Assembly (NCBI GenBank): GCA_946902985.2
Contig: OX336392.1
Location: 16,342,716 to 16,406,715 of the forward strand
DNA from: Meconema thalassinum
Lineage: Eukaryota; Arthropoda; Insecta; Orthoptera; Tettigoniidae
Reading direction: 5' to 3'
Length of the DNA: 64,000 nt
Positions 1-12,439 of the stretch are shown here, piece after piece. The notes under the pieces were generated by a model. That model was not told where the DNA came from and made no database searches. It saw only the letters and a program-made list of their open reading frames with translations. A program made the translations under genes and the position numbers. Numbering within the stretch: the stretch's first letter is position 1; each line of letters begins with the position of its first letter.

Positions 1-271
1 ATTACAGGATGGTATAGAGAAATCTGGACTTAGATGGTATGGACATGTAAAACGAATGGAGGAGAAGAGGATACCCAGGAGAGTACACGAGACCAAGTGG
101 GAAGGAAAGAGACCGAGAGACAGGTGGCTGAAGGGGGTGGAAGAAAGCGTGAAGAAGAGAGGAGAAGACTGGACAAGGGTGGAGGCTGAGAGATGGTGGG
201 AAGACAGAAGACGTTGGAGAGGCTTGTGTTCCAAACAGACCCAGCCAGTGGCTGGAAACTGTGCAAGATGA
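1..271 (+). pseudogene. LINE reverse transcriptase, C-terminal fragment
   Basis: A reading frame that enters from the window edge encodes LRWYGHVKRMEEKRIPRR, then a basic, Trp-rich tail ending near position 271. This 'LRWxGHVxRM...RxPxxRWxxxV' pattern is the conserved region downstream of the RT domain in RTE-like and related non-LTR retrotransposons, and the same pattern recurs at 27384-27659 and 42475-42840 on the minus strand. Only the end of the protein is present; the RT core would lie to the left of the window. Seen directly: the motif and the open frame. Inferred: LINE origin and orientation. Confidence 0.7.
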
Positions 272-512
272 AGAAGAGTACCACCCTTAGGGAATCACAG
301 ATGGTAAGCGCAAATATTGCTACGAAGGAATTTTAAGCAGAAGGTTACCACTGGAGATACTTGTAACATGTTCCTCTTTCTTGAACTATTGGCGACCCGA
401 TCATGTTCCGACCACGGCGCTGTTCGTCGTACATTCCCTCGTAACGTGACGTTCTTTTTTCCTCCCTCATTGACGTCCATAAATGAACGAATTCTAGGAA
501 GCTAATAAATTA

Positions 513-800
513 GGAGCCGGCCCCGTGGTGTTGGGGTAGCGCGCTTGCCTCCCAACCGGAAGCCCCGGGTTCGGTTCCCGGCTCCGTCAGGGATTTTAGA
601 AACTGACGTGATGGCTTGAACGGGGTGACTCAGCCTCGTGAAGACAATTGAGTAGCTGTCTGACAGTAAGGCAGCGCCTCGATTATGAAAACCAAGATTA
701 ACGGCCGAGGGGACCCGATGCGCTGATCACGCGTCACCCCAATATCTGCCAAATGGCTGGGCCGCGGTCGCTTGGTTGGCACCCATGTAATAATGTGATA
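513..800 (+). mobile_element. tRNA-derived SINE (family S1)
   Basis: The head is tRNA-like: a box A-like stretch (GTGGTGTTGGGGTAGCGCGC) and a box B-like stretch (GGTTCGGTTCCC) spaced as in a tRNA gene, followed by a non-tRNA body with GACAATTGAGTAGCTGTCTG and a 3' end near an ATAATGTGATAATA stretch. The head is diverged from any tRNA and lacks a convincing acceptor stem, so I call it a SINE with an internal Pol III promoter rather than a tRNA gene. Ends are approximate. Confidence 0.65.
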
Positions 801-1545
801 ATATCATGTTAAGGGTTTAACCTTCTCTAAGTTGCTGCGGTTTTCGAAACGTAGGGATGCCGAATTTTTCCCTGAATATGATCGTTACTGTGCCAGTAGT
901 TTTACTGGCAAGAACAAGAGTATTTTAAAATGTCCATCAACTGCGCTGGGATTTGATCGCGCAACATCGTATTTGAGGACGACATGCAGCCGACCATACA
1001 ACGATAATACTAATAATAACCATTGAAATGTGCCTAGACGAATTGTGAAACGAATGAATAAGACGAGTATTGAACGCATCGAAACCACTTAACGCAAAAT
1101 GGCCTTGATCTATTTTCGACTACAGTAGGTTGCCTCTTCCTTTCAGAACAACGCTACCTGCAACGCTTCGCTGATCGCTGAATTATACATCGTTTTATGC
1201 GGCAATTCATGCGTTTTTTATATCTCACGATTACCAAGAAACTGAAATATTACCGTACCGTACTTTCAAATTTGCTATGGGCTTTGTTTCGTTCTGCTGA
1301 ATTAAACGTAGCCTATTTCCCTCTTTTTAAGATTTGTCTTAAATAAATTTTTTCGGTGTATATTGACGGCTGTAACTAGGAATTATTAATTTTCGCTGTT
1401 TATTGTTAATTCATTTTAGGGGCTTGGGAAATCTTGGCTATCAGCCCCGTGTAGTTAGTGTGTGTTGAATTTGCGTGATATAGCCTAACATGTATTTATG
1501 TGGCGATTATCAGGGTGTCGACTACTCTGGAAAACAGGGAACTTT

Positions 1546-2728
1546 CACAAGGGGAGGATACGATGCATGGGTCACCGATTCGAGCCATCTTTAGTACACT
1601 TGTAGGGCGTGACTAGGCGTATACCAGGTGCAAGTAGTAAGGTGCACTTCTCAGCCGATTCCGAGAAATTAATTATAAATTATTCGTAATTGCTGTACGG
1701 CATTCATGTGCGCTGTACGTTAACATGGAGCCAAGGAGTGCGTGGTGCAGCGGTAAGAGCCCTGCGTCGTAAGCGTGGGATCACTGGATCGAATCCCACC
1801 TGTGAGCTCTTTTTTTTCTGTAAACATAGGCAATTCGTACAACTGTAGGTTTCGTGAGTAATGTTCATTTTGCAGTCAATTGTAATAACGTGTTGAGTGA
1901 GCGGGCAAAGGGATTCTGAAATCATCGTGTGTGGGTCAACGTTTTTGACATTACATACTGCATTGCAAATACATTGGCTATTTATTTATTTATTTATTTA
2001 TTTATCGTATGGCTTTTAGTGCCGGGAGTGTCCGAGGACATGTTCGGCTCCCCTGAGTCTGTAGCTGCTTCCAGCGGACACGCTAAAGGGTGAACTACAA
2101 GTTCCGTTCAATTTCAAGTAGTTCCAACTTTCACCACCAGATATCAATGATACCTAGTGGTGAACGTTGGAACTTGGATAGAGCGTTCTGTCGAAATCTA
2201 ACCTAACAATTTTGCTTTACACAAGTTTAGTCTGTGAAAGGATCTTTTACATGCCATAAATCTATGACATGGGACCGCCGGCTTTACTTCCCCTCCGAAG
2301 GAAGGCACACTGAAGGATTTTTAACGCTCCGATGACTTCAGCCGGGTTTGAACCCGCTATCTTGGGCACAGCAGTTCAGCATGCTACCGACTACGCCACC
2401 GAAGCCGCTAATACATTGGTATTATACACGGTCAGGTGTATTCTATCATATGTATACATTTATACGTTGAAGGCCCAGTCTGTTCCGTTCATTGCACGTC
2501 TGTAAACCATCAGATCACCCCGTAAGCAGTGCTCTTGCCGCTGCACCACGCGCTCGTTGGATTCTTACGCACATAGACGCCGCACTGTAATTGCAATTAA
2601 TTAATTACTCGGAAACGGCTGAGAAGCGCATCTTACTACTTGCACCTGGTATACGCCTGGTTATGCCTTTACACGTGTATTAAAGATGGTTCGAATCGGT
2701 GATCCATGCATCGTATACTCCCCTTGTC
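1546..2728. repeat. Foldback element with tRNA-like arms, copy 1
   Basis: The left arm (from ACAAGGGGAGGATACGATG) and the right arm (reverse of ATCGTATACTCCCCTTGTCA) are inverted repeats of well over 150 bp. Each arm contains a tRNA-like module: the left has GTGCGTGGTGCAGCGGTAAG (box A-like, from about 1739) and GGATCGAATCCC (box B-like, about 1786); the right has the reverse complement of the first module at about 2530-2555. The centre is split by a SINE at 1978-2409. A second copy at 36778-37518 has the uninterrupted centre. No coding capacity; probably a MITE or foldback element. Confidence 0.7.
1978..2409 (-). mobile_element. tRNA-derived SINE (family S2, tail type A), nested
   Basis: Read on the minus strand, it starts with GCGGCTTCGGTGGCGTAGTC and a GGTTCAAACCC box B, followed by the body (AAGTAAAGCCGGCGGTCCCA, TTTATGGCATG), and ends in GTGCCGGGAGTGTCCGAGG-type sequence and an (AAAT)n tail. 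A 10-bp target duplication AATACATTGG flanks it (1968-1977 and 2410-2419). The sister foldback copy near 37210 has the empty site, with one AATACATTGG, which proves the insertion. Confidence 0.9.
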
Positions 2729-3167
2729 AGGGAATTGTCAGAGTATTTTAATGACACTCTGGGAATTTTAGTTTTACCTTGAATAATTGGAAATTACTCA
2801 TTCAAGTATTGACTGGTGATGATTGTTCTTACTGACATTAAATCAGTTAGCTCTCATTTCTTGTAAGATGTGTAGACTGCATTTGTATATAAATTTATAA
2901 CTGTATTATTTTTGAGAGAATCACTACTTTTAATACTCACAAGTACAATAGTTTTCTGGATGAAAATTTAAAAAATTGGCAAACTATAAAAGAATACATT
3001 TTTCTGTTGTCATGCTACCCTTGATCGATTTTTAAAATGCTCTTCAAGTAGAATTTGTTTTCTATATTTATCACTCTTACTGAGGGAATTTTCTGATTTA
3101 TCCTGGGAAAATCAGGGAATCGTCAGGAAACCTGTTAGTTTGTTTTGGTAGACATCCTGGATTATAG

Positions 3168-3345
3168 TGTGTGTAGTTGTATTAGGGACAGGAAGGGAAT
3201 AAGTGGCCCAAGTTTTGAAATAAGGCACTATCCCGATAATTTGCCTGAAGAGAGTGGGGAGAAACCCGAGGAACAACCACACTCAGGATAGCCGCCGTCA
3301 GCGCCGGGATTCGAACCTAGGATCTCCAGACTTGCTGCAGCTGCC
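3168..3345 (-). mobile_element. SINE-like fragment (family S3)
   Basis: On the minus strand, GGAGATCCTAGGTTCGAATC gives a clear tRNA box B (GGTTCGAATCCC), followed by GGCGGCTATCCTGAGTGTGG and TTCCTCGGGTTTCTCCCC. The box A half is poor. I read this as a third tRNA-derived SINE family, partial at the head. Boundaries are uncertain. Confidence 0.5.
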
Positions 3346-4165
3346 CGCGTGGTCGTGGTGTACGGCTATGCCTTGGGTGGGTAGTGAATGCAAGATTACT
3401 AACATGCATCGAATATCCTGAAAAATTCCCGATAGGCAAAGCGAAGCTCCGCAGTTTATTAAATAACGAAGTTCTAAATTTAGTTTTCGCCAAGGGATGT
3501 GACGTTGGTGATAACCATGGGGACTCGAGCTGAGTACGTTCGGCTAAATTGTATGTCCGACTAATTTATTCCTACCTTTATTTACTGCTCTGACGCTGCG
3601 TAATTTACGAACGCTAATGTACCTTACATTTCACATCATTCATCTCATTAGCATTCTTCCTTCTTAATATTTTTTGTAGGCAGCCCTATAAGCTAAAGCA
3701 AGAAACTCAAATGTTACCACAACCTGGAAAAGAAAAGAAAAGAAAAAGTGTTTTCTTGAATCTTGCTCGGGCAGCATGGAAGCTCTCTCAGTAGGTCTTG
3801 GTCTTGAGTGGACTCTAAATGTTGTTGATGGTGATATAATAGTAATAATAAATTACTAGCGGACCTGTGCGAGAACTCTCGCATAATGAGTTGTGTGCGC
3901 CCCTTGTGTACAGACTACCCGCCCGGCGCTAGTGCTATGCGGGCTGTACGCGACACAGTTCTGGCAGGGGCTATCGTCTTGTTTATTTGTTTCAAAGCAC
4001 TTTATAAACAAATAAACATATTTCCGATGACTTTTCAAGAAATGCAAGATTTTTTCCTGTACTATTGAGTTTATTTGGAAGATTTTGCTACAAACCACAC
4101 CTTCTAACTCCCTCTGGTTTAGGAGTTTGAGTTTTGTGAAACATACACCTCAGCGTATTATATAT

Positions 4166-4560
4166 AAAATAGACTAGCATTACCCGTCGCGGCTTCGCCC
4201 GCGAATATTCTAGTTGTAAAGAGTACACTTCGCAAAATCTCAATCATGAATGCTATGACTGATTTATCCTTGGTATGAATATTCAGACTTTATCAATTCA
4301 GCTACTGGTGCAGTGGTTAGGGGTTTGTCATTCCTTCATAGGTATATCAGAGCGAAGTTAGTTTTCTGGGAATATCACAGACACTGTTAATTTAAGGGCC
4401 TTTAAATGTGGTTTTCGGAGACCTTTTATAGTCGGGTGAAAAAGACCTTTCGGGCCACACCCACACGTGAAAATTGCGTGAAAAAATCTAGAGTGCCCCT
4501 TAACCCCCTTAAGCGCATTATACTGTATGTATTGATGAATTTTACAGCTTAATTAGGTTC
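4166..4560. repeat. Dispersed repeat with CCCG/GGCTTCGCCCG terminus
   Basis: Begins near ACTAGCATTACCCGTCGCGG and CTTCGCCCGCG. A related inverted end, AACCGGGCGAAGCCGGGCAC, occurs at 14828-14850. The shared 'ctagca..acccg..ggcttcgcccg' word suggests a dispersed element, but no coding region or target duplication is visible, so no class is assigned. Confidence 0.4.
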
Positions 4561-5164
4561 AGTGATGACCTTATAACCGTCTGGAAACTTTCACAGTAAT
4601 GTAATAATTGGAATATTGCATTGCGTCTTACAGATTCTGTTACCATGGTTACCGTGTTGCATTCTTTCATTATTTCATTGTAAATATACATGTTTTAAGG
4701 TACTTATTTAATTGTGAGGCATTTAAAGAGTAAGTGACCTTACGCATTGGGTTATGCTGAACCTGTAGGTTGGTGTTTATGGGACCTTATTTTTGGTACA
4801 AAACTGGAATGGGACCTTAGCAGAATAATATAGGTAGGGATAATAGATAATAGTGGCAACTAATGGTTTTAAGAGCTTGATGTAGGTTCTGTATGGAAGA
4901 GGGTCGGGATACATATCCCTCTATTTTCTAGGTATTTTCTTTCCATGTGTGTTTAATTGCCAAGTAAAACATCTATCTAGTGCCGTCACCTTGTTCGTAT
5001 GAAAGACAGATAGGCCTACTAGCAAAATGTTGGTACACACATTCTATTATAAAAGAGCAAGCTTCTAATTTAATGTGGATCTTAATCTCGTGATCACAAG
5101 CTCATTGGCCGGTAATACGAGCCACATTGATGAGAAGCGAGCAGTGCCACCGCTCTCAAAACAC

Positions 5165-5400
5165 ATTCTGATTGAGTGTTAGGCGAAGTAAAGCCGGCGG
5201 GCCCTTGTCATATATTTATGGCATGTACAAGAACCTAACACTACCATTGGTAGGCTAGATTTGGCTGGTTAGAAACGCTCTATAAAGTTCCAACGTTCGC
5301 CGCCAGGTGTCAGAGACAGTGGCTTATGGTAGCCCAAGTTGGAACTACTTGAAATCGCCCACGGGCGTTCAATTAAAATATCCTGTTATGGCCATTGGCT
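5165..5400 (+). mobile_element. SINE S2 body fragment
   Basis: Contains the S2 body words AAGTAAAGCCGGCGGGCCC, ATTTATGGCATGTACAAG, AGTTCCAACGTTCGCCGCC and GTTGGAACTACTTGAAATC. The tRNA head and tail are missing or too diverged to see. Confidence 0.65.
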
Positions 5401-6681
5401 GCAATTCGTATATAATAAATCATTAATACATTCAACGAAATCTGATAACATTTCAGAGCTTCGAAACTCTTAAGTAAAAGTGACAGTCAGTCTGAAAGAC
5501 TAGACTTTCTTTCATTTTAAATGCTACAAATGCTGAAAAATGCTAGAAAGGCTGGACTCGTGACATGTTAGAAAATTATATGCATAATACTTATTGTCGA
5601 ATGCATAGAATACGATGTGTTGGACTGTATAAAGAAATATATTTTACATTGTATGTACATGATTAAACACTGAACAAGTACAGTAGATATTACATGCGTG
5701 CGATGGATGACACCATGTCCGATAGCCAGTGCTACCTACTTGCTAGTGAGTCCTGCTTGACGCAGGTAAGAAAACGACCCTTCCTCTTAATGGGTCAACA
5801 ACCCTCCAGCAGGGGGACCAACTGTCATTAGAGTATGTACAGTGCCAGAGCTGCCAACACTTATCTTGCTTCATAATACTTTACCTTGTTAAAAATTACT
5901 CGCGAACGGCAATTGCAAACCAAGGGCAAAGCAAGGTTAAGCGCGCGGGATGCCGCACGCTCACCAGAGCGGGCGGGGACGTGCCCCTTCCATCCAGTCT
6001 AAAAACACTTATAGTGGGCGATGTATTGAAGATAGAGATATGCTCTCGCGGACTTTTTTGTAGAACTTTTCATGCTGACCAATTCTTACGCTCATAGTAT
6101 ATTTATATTTTTAACGGTTTGCCTAGCGTAAACGTAAGAAGCGCACGGACGCCAAGTTTGTTTTCGACTTTTTCACTGAAATCGTTACTGCTTGGCTTCC
6201 TTTGATCATACATAAATTATTTTCTACAGAATCTTTCCTTGAGATATCCTTTACAGAATGGTGAAAACCGCATCAAAATCCATCCAGTGGCTCTCAAGAT
6301 TACCCGTGACATCCAAGAGTCGGGGATTTTTGTCTTGTACTAACGAAGTAGAGATTGCCGGGGAACACATGCACCAAGCGGTACTATGACGTCACACACA
6401 TCAGTGCATCTGGGTACATTTCGTCCCGTCACCGTAACGTAACGCCAGACCCCAGCGTAACGACGAAGTCGACAAGATCATTTAAAATGATAAAATCCAT
6501 AATAATTGGATGGAAAGTTAGAAGAGTGATTGGGTCATCTATTACTTAAAGCTGTTGGGTTGAGATGAGCTGACAAAAAGTATAGCCTACTTATTACTAT
6601 TTTTCTCATTTTGAGTTGAGATTCTTGTGTTTAGAATGTATGTGATTCCTTACTGCAGGCAAATCCAGGGCAATTTTCCAG

Positions 6682-7193
6682 GCCGCTTCGGTGGCGTAGT
6701 TGGTAGCATTCTGAACTTCTATTCCCAAGGTCGCGGGTTCAAACCTGGCCGATGTCGTCGAGTTTTTTAAGACCGTTAAAATCCCTCAGTATGCCTTCCT
6801 TCGAAGGGGAAGTAAAGCCGGCGGTCCCATGTAATAGATTTATGGCATGATAAAGAACCTTCCACTAATTACATTTGCGTGATGTTAAATTATAGCTTTG
6901 ATTTGAATAACACTCTTAGCTTCCAAGGTTCGTTGCCAGGATCAGACTGCGGTGGCACCTAGTAACCAAGTTCTGAACTAGTTGTCGTTGTTGATGTTTG
7001 GTAACAAAAGTAAGAACTACTTGAAAATTGAATGTCTGCAGTCCTTGAATTAAAACAGATAACACATACTAATACAGCCATCACAATTAACACCGCTTAT
7101 CAGACAGATTCTACACACACCCAAAGTACACGGGGCTACATGACTGCGTAGTCGCAGCCCCTAAACTGCGGAACCAACCAACCGCAATTTCCT
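6682..7193 (+). mobile_element. SINE S2, tail type B
   Basis: Starts GCCGCTTCGGTGGCGTAGTT (box A) with GGTTCAAACCTGG (box B), then the S2 body. Instead of the type A end it continues into ACACCGCTTATCAGACAGAT, ACACGGGGCTACATGACTGC and GGAACCAACCAACC. GCAATTTTCC lies just left and GCAATTTCC just right, a probable target duplication with one base of length difference. Confidence 0.75.
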
Positions 7194-9124
7194 ATGGCCA
7201 AATACAAAATACGTGAACATGGTCTCAATCGACTACCTTGACTTCTCTGTTTTTATTTTAAATCGAAAACAAACAGTTGTCAGGTTATCTGATTGTAGTC
7301 AACCATCGTGTCTCTTTTTAAAATGCTTGACTTGTTGCCTTATAGCCAAAGATGTACATATCTATTTTTGATCATTTCTCCACTGATTCGCTGCATTCCT
7401 ATCAACCTAGAATTACAATAATTCATATAGGCCTACGGCCAGGGCTGCTATAGCCTACGTTCTGAGGTGTAACGCCATGAGGCCAGGGTATCTCCATATT
7501 CAGAATACGATTTAGTTTTAACCCCATTGTTGGCCGTCCTTAGTTTCCCATTTTCAACTCCAGGCATATTTCAGGCGGTGTTGGCGAATTGCGCCAGCTA
7601 ATCTTCCGAGTTGATCTTCCTTATCTTCTCATTCCACCGCACAGTCCTTTGACGCCACTTGCCCCAGGCCAAGTTCTGGTTCTTGTGATTTAATATTTCA
7701 TCCCTCCGTCCCCCACCACTGCCATTGTGAAAACCTAAAAGCTAAAATATTCATGTTTGTACCGACTGGTACACTGCCATGCCAGGCTGTACAAAATGCA
7801 TTGGGATCTAGCACAAAACACTGAAAGAAACATAAACAATGTTTATGGAACGAAAATTGGGTAAAATGTTCGAGTTTATACTTGGGTTATATTAACGCTG
7901 TCAATTCACCGAACACAATCTCGTGGATGTCCATACTTGTGAAACTATTGAAGACATACATTAGTTGTTACCATATCCTGAACGCTTGGTCATATAACTA
8001 TGTGACTTTGTAGTAATTGACACCCCTGGGACGGTCAACCTGAGAGTCACTTTCCCTCCAACAGTCTATGATGAAAGTTTGGAACATATGAACAGTATGC
8101 CTGCAAAGTGGGGGAAGTTGCTAATCAATGGGCTATCACAGGCGCAATCGGACTATAAATTATCGAAGGGGCAGATCACACTGGCGTCAAAAGTCTGTCC
8201 GATTTTATCAGTTTAGTTAACTGGCGCAATTGGATTGCGCCCATTTCAGGATGGTACCTTCGAATATGTCATGGCCCCTTCCCGGCGCTATTTCATTCAT
8301 CTCTTTTTAACTCCTCTGATGAGGTTGGCGTAGGAAGATCAACCGGCCGTGAAACATGAAAACCATGCATAAGCCTACCTACCAACTTTTACGGTTTTTT
8401 CGTAATATTTACGGGATTGCAGTGTGTTTTACGGCTTTACGGATGAACGATAATATTTAACTATAGAGATCTTATCACGTCAGGATGAGTTTCCGCAGGC
8501 CGCTGATAAAAAAGTGTGTAATTGCAGAATATTCCATACATCGCTCTGATTTTTCCGAACGGTCTTCGATCATGAATATGGCGCTCCCTATTGCTTCTGA
8601 ATCCTAGTTGTTAATATTGATATACATTTGAGGATGAAAGGTGCGTTTACAATCTGAATTACACGCATTTCGTGGAATTGTATAAGAGTATCTTCAGGTA
8701 ACTTTGGTTGTAACATCTGAACCCTGAAGCTCGTTCTTCGAATGTTTTCTTACTGGTTTTTACTGCAGTTCTGTTTAACGGTTTTAGAGGTCTCGATATT
8801 CTTATCCATTGAACTTGCTGAATTTCGTTACATCTTGCTGGTGCACCAATCATAGAAGTGTTAATCGAGAGAGACATATTTTGTGTTCAGGGTGTGGTAA
8901 CTAAAACGCTCATCTTCCAGTGCATTGAACCCAGATAACTGGATAATCTTACTTCCTGGCTTCCTCTTCCCTTAACTGTATCAAGCTACGTTACCGGTAC
9001 GAATCGAAGATCAACGTAATACTTTTTCGAGAATTCCTGGCAATCCATGTTGAATGGAGGAACGAACAAAAATGTGACATAACACGAGACAACGCGCGGG
9101 GCGCAGGTGCCCATCATGTATTCG
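7194..9124. other. Intronic or intergenic DNA with no supported gene
   Basis: A+T-rich sequence with no recognisable exon, RNA gene or intact element. All open frames are short and show no family motif. It may hold worn repeat fragments that I cannot assign. Confidence 0.4.
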
Positions 9125-9133
9125 TACCGTAAT

Positions 9134-10349
9134 TATTATTATTATTATCTTGATTGGTCACATTGGACCACTTGAGTCGTTCCACAATCACTTCTTCTTT
9201 GAAGGTAGTACTGCTTGGTTCTTGCGCTCTTTCCAGTACTTTTTCATTCTTTCAGATCGGGATTTTCTCAACTCATCTGAAATCTCCATAGGCTTTCTAT
9301 GTGTCATTTCTGCAGAAAATTTGTGAGTTTTAAGAATGGTGTTAATTTTATTTTTCTCCTCGGCATCTGTTATATTAAGTCCAACTGCTTTGAGATCTTG
9401 TTGGATTTCTTGGATCCATTTTCCTCCAGTTTTCTTTCCTAGATTTCTCATCACCAGTTGGCGTGCAATTCTGTTTTCTGGAAGCCGTAAGATGTGAAAA
9501 AAATATGAAATTCTTTTCTTCTTCATTGTGCTGGTGATTGGATCAATCTCACGATAGACAGTTTCATTTGGGAGAATCCTCCAGACTCCCTCAACCTGAT
9601 ACTTTTTATTTATGCACGTTCTAATGATTCTTCTTTCCGTTTTGAGGAGCTGATCAGTTCTTTGTTCATTTTTAATTTGGAACAATGTTTCACAAGCATA
9701 AGTGGCTTCTGGGAGAGTTACAGTTTTATAATGTTGGATCTTAGTAGCTATTGATAGGCATTTTTTTTATTATATGTTGACCAGGTTAGAGATTGTGCCT
9801 TTTTCATTTTATTTGTTCTATTTATCCAAGTTACTTTTTCGTTTAAGTTTTGTGTTATAATTTCTCCAAGATACTTAAATTGAGGAACTAGGTTAATTTT
9901 ATGATCATTTATATAGACTTCATTTATATCTAAGGGTTTCATAGGCATGATCTCAGTTTTTTCAAAGGATATCTGTAATCCTATCCCTTGAGCAATTTCT
10001 TGGAGACTAGTGATCTGAGTACAAACCTCTCCCTTGTCTAGTGCTAAAAGAGCCAAATCATCTGCAAATCCTAAGCAGTTTATTTTTATTGATGGTTTTG
10101 TTCCAATTTTGATGTTAGGAGGGTTTTCCTTTTGCCAATCCTTCATGATATAATCAAGAGCCACATTGAAAAGCAGAGGGGATAATCCATCACCTTGTCT
10201 GAGACCAGTTTTTACTGAGAAAGCTGTTGATATTTCTCCTCTAAATTTAACTTTCGAATTTGTGTTTGTTAATGTTAATTGAATGATTTTTATCAATTTA
10301 GGATGGAGACCATATGATCTGAGGATTTTTAGCAGTGTCAGTCTATGAA
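9134..10349 (-). mobile_element. LINE-A, 5'-truncated copy
   Basis: Near-identical (by eye about ten differences) to the 3' 1.2 kb of the LINE at 50.5-55.8 kb, starting at the equivalent of about 54553. It keeps the RT region with GLRQGDGLSPLLFN and GFADDLALL and the basic C-terminal domain. The reading frame breaks at 9760-9767, where an A run has eight A's instead of six. The 3' end is a short (AAT)n tail. A 9-bp target duplication TACCGTAAT lies at 9125-9133 and 10350-10358. This is a typical 5'-truncated target-primed insertion, and a young one. Confidence 0.93.
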
Positions 10350-11312
10350 TACCGTAATACTGTATAGCGGCTATATACAAAACTTGAGTAATAATTCAAA
10401 CCGGGGACCGAATGTGATGTGCACAGAACACGCATGGTTGTTATGCTAGTCTCGATAAGTTAAAGTATAATTCGTTAGAAAGGTTGGAGTAGAGACTAGA
10501 AACAGCGCTGTGGTAAAAGTTGTCAAATTCCTCATGTATCACACTGAACGAAGAAGGTTTAATTCTGTGACTATTTTTCAGATAGGTACCTAATTTTCAC
10601 AGTATAATACACGTTACAACCTTCCATACAAAAATGTTGAAAATAACCCTTACCAAAAGACGTACGGTAGTCATAATAATTCTATTTACATTCCGATTCA
10701 AGATAAGAGTGCATTTCTTGTTCTGGTTTACTTTTTAGATTGCCTTTGGGTGGGACTGCAAACAGGTATAGGTAAGCGTCAAGAGGTGGCATTGTTCTGC
10801 TGAAGCCGTACGTCTAGCTTGTTGAAGTCGAATCCGTCGTGTATTGCGGTGTGATTTGATATGGGACGAGTAAGCTGAGTGTAGTCTTGTTGTAAACTGG
10901 CAGCCGACACAAAACGAAACGACGCTACAGGGCGCGATAGTTATCGATCTATCTCTTCGACCCGTGTGGTGTGTGTATTGAGCCAGCCAGCCGACTGGCC
11001 ACGTGGCCCGCATATATGGCGTTTAAAGTGCGCGAACTCGTACCGAGAGAGACGGAGAAACCCGCATCGTGTCGCTTCAGTTCGCGTCTTGCCGCGCTCA
11101 GCCGTACATCCGTACACACATGTTGCTCAGGGTCAGTCCCTCCTCAGACTTCCGTCCCGCAAGACTCACGTGTTGCCTTGTCTCAGCCTGGTTCAAAACA
11201 ACCTGCTATAGCAGCTTTTCGGCAATGACCAGGGCCGCTGACAGGATTTAAGGGCCCCTATGCAATGTTTTGCTCGGGCCCCCCTTGAAATGCGTTTATA
11301 GTACATTATGCA

Positions 11313-11723
11313 GCGGCTTCGGTGGCGTAGTCGGTAGCATGCCCAAGATAGCGGGTTCAAACCCGGCCGAAGTCGTCGGATTTTTTTAAGAGCGTTAAAA
11401 ATCCTTCAGTATGCCTTCCTTCGGAGGGGAAGTAAAGCCGGCGGTCCCATGTCATAGATTTATGGCATGTAAAAGATCCTTTCACAGACTAAACTTGTGT
11501 AAAGCAAAGATTGTTAGGTTAGATTTCGTCAGAACGCTCTATCAAAGTTCCAACGTTCACCACTATGTATCATTGATATCTGGTGGCGAAAGTTAGAACT
11601 ACTTGAAATTGAACGGAACTTGTAGCTCACCCTTTAGGGTGTCCGCTGGAAGCAGCTACAGACTCAGGCGAGCCGAACATGTCCTCGGACACTCCCGGCA
11701 CTAAAAGCCATACGATAAATAAA
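11313..11723 (+). mobile_element. SINE S2, tail type A, complete
   Basis: Starts GCGGCTTCGGTGGCGTAGTC with box B GGTTCAAACCC, followed by the S2 body, and ends with ACTCCCGGCACTAAAAGCC and an ATAAATAAA tail. It is flanked by a perfect 15-bp target duplication, ATAGTACATTATGCA (11298-11312 and 11724-11738), which fixes both ends exactly. Confidence 0.95.
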
Positions 11724-12439
11724 ATAGTACATTATGCAACGAGCCTATAATGGCAATAATTAGGACACGAGTATGTTTATAAAACGAGCGAATGCGAGTT
11801 TTATAATTTCCATACGAGTGTCTTAATTACCATTATAAATATTCATAAATATCTGTCGAGATTTCGCCAGTTTTATGTACTGAACAGAGCGCATGGGACG
11901 CAGAGAATGCCTTGTATTTGACCATAGCCTCCTCGATTACCCCATTAGGCAACGCAGTGAAATTTATATTAGAAGGAAATCAGTGCAGGTGCGATGATAT
12001 CCTTATCTAATTGGTCAAACAAGTGTTTCTTGATCTGTGATTGGTAGGAGAAACTGCTTCATAATGAAAAATAGTGTTATAATGACCATCATTATGATAC
12101 TGTTTTCTGACATATAATAGTCAGGGTGGAACATAAATTATCATTACTATCCACTTCTACCTATTCTGGAAAAGCAATGCCATCCTCAGAAAAGCATCTG
12201 ATGCTCAGTCATAATTTCTAAAACAGGTTATCACATAATTCCACACATACCCAAGTACACGGGGCTTAATGACCACGATGTCCAAGCCTCTCAAATGAAA
12301 CATCAATATAGCGTAGTTTGTGACCGGCACTCATTTCATGATCTGGCAGCTTACGCCAAGAACGATTTTTTTGCCATTTTTCGTCAGTAACTAAAACTGT
12401 CAGGGTTGTGACCAAGTAATCTGCAAGGAAAATAATATA

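Larger units (their letters stand above)
1511..3159. mobile_element. hAT-like non-autonomous transposon relic
   Basis: The left end begins CAGGGTGTCGACTAC and the right end, read in reverse, begins CAGGATGTCTACCAA, the CAGGGTG-type terminus of many animal hAT elements. GATTAT lies directly outside both ends (1505-1510 and 3160-3165), shorter than the 8 bp usual for hAT. Subterminal 'cagggaa/gtcagggaa' words occur near both ends. No transposase remains. It carries the foldback element at about 1546-2728. Class is by termini only. Confidence 0.5.

Noticed and set aside
1739..1800. Functional tRNA genes in the tRNA-like heads (also 513, 6682, 11313, 36950)
   Set aside because: Acceptor and anticodon arms do not pair well and the sequences continue into SINE or foldback bodies with target duplications.
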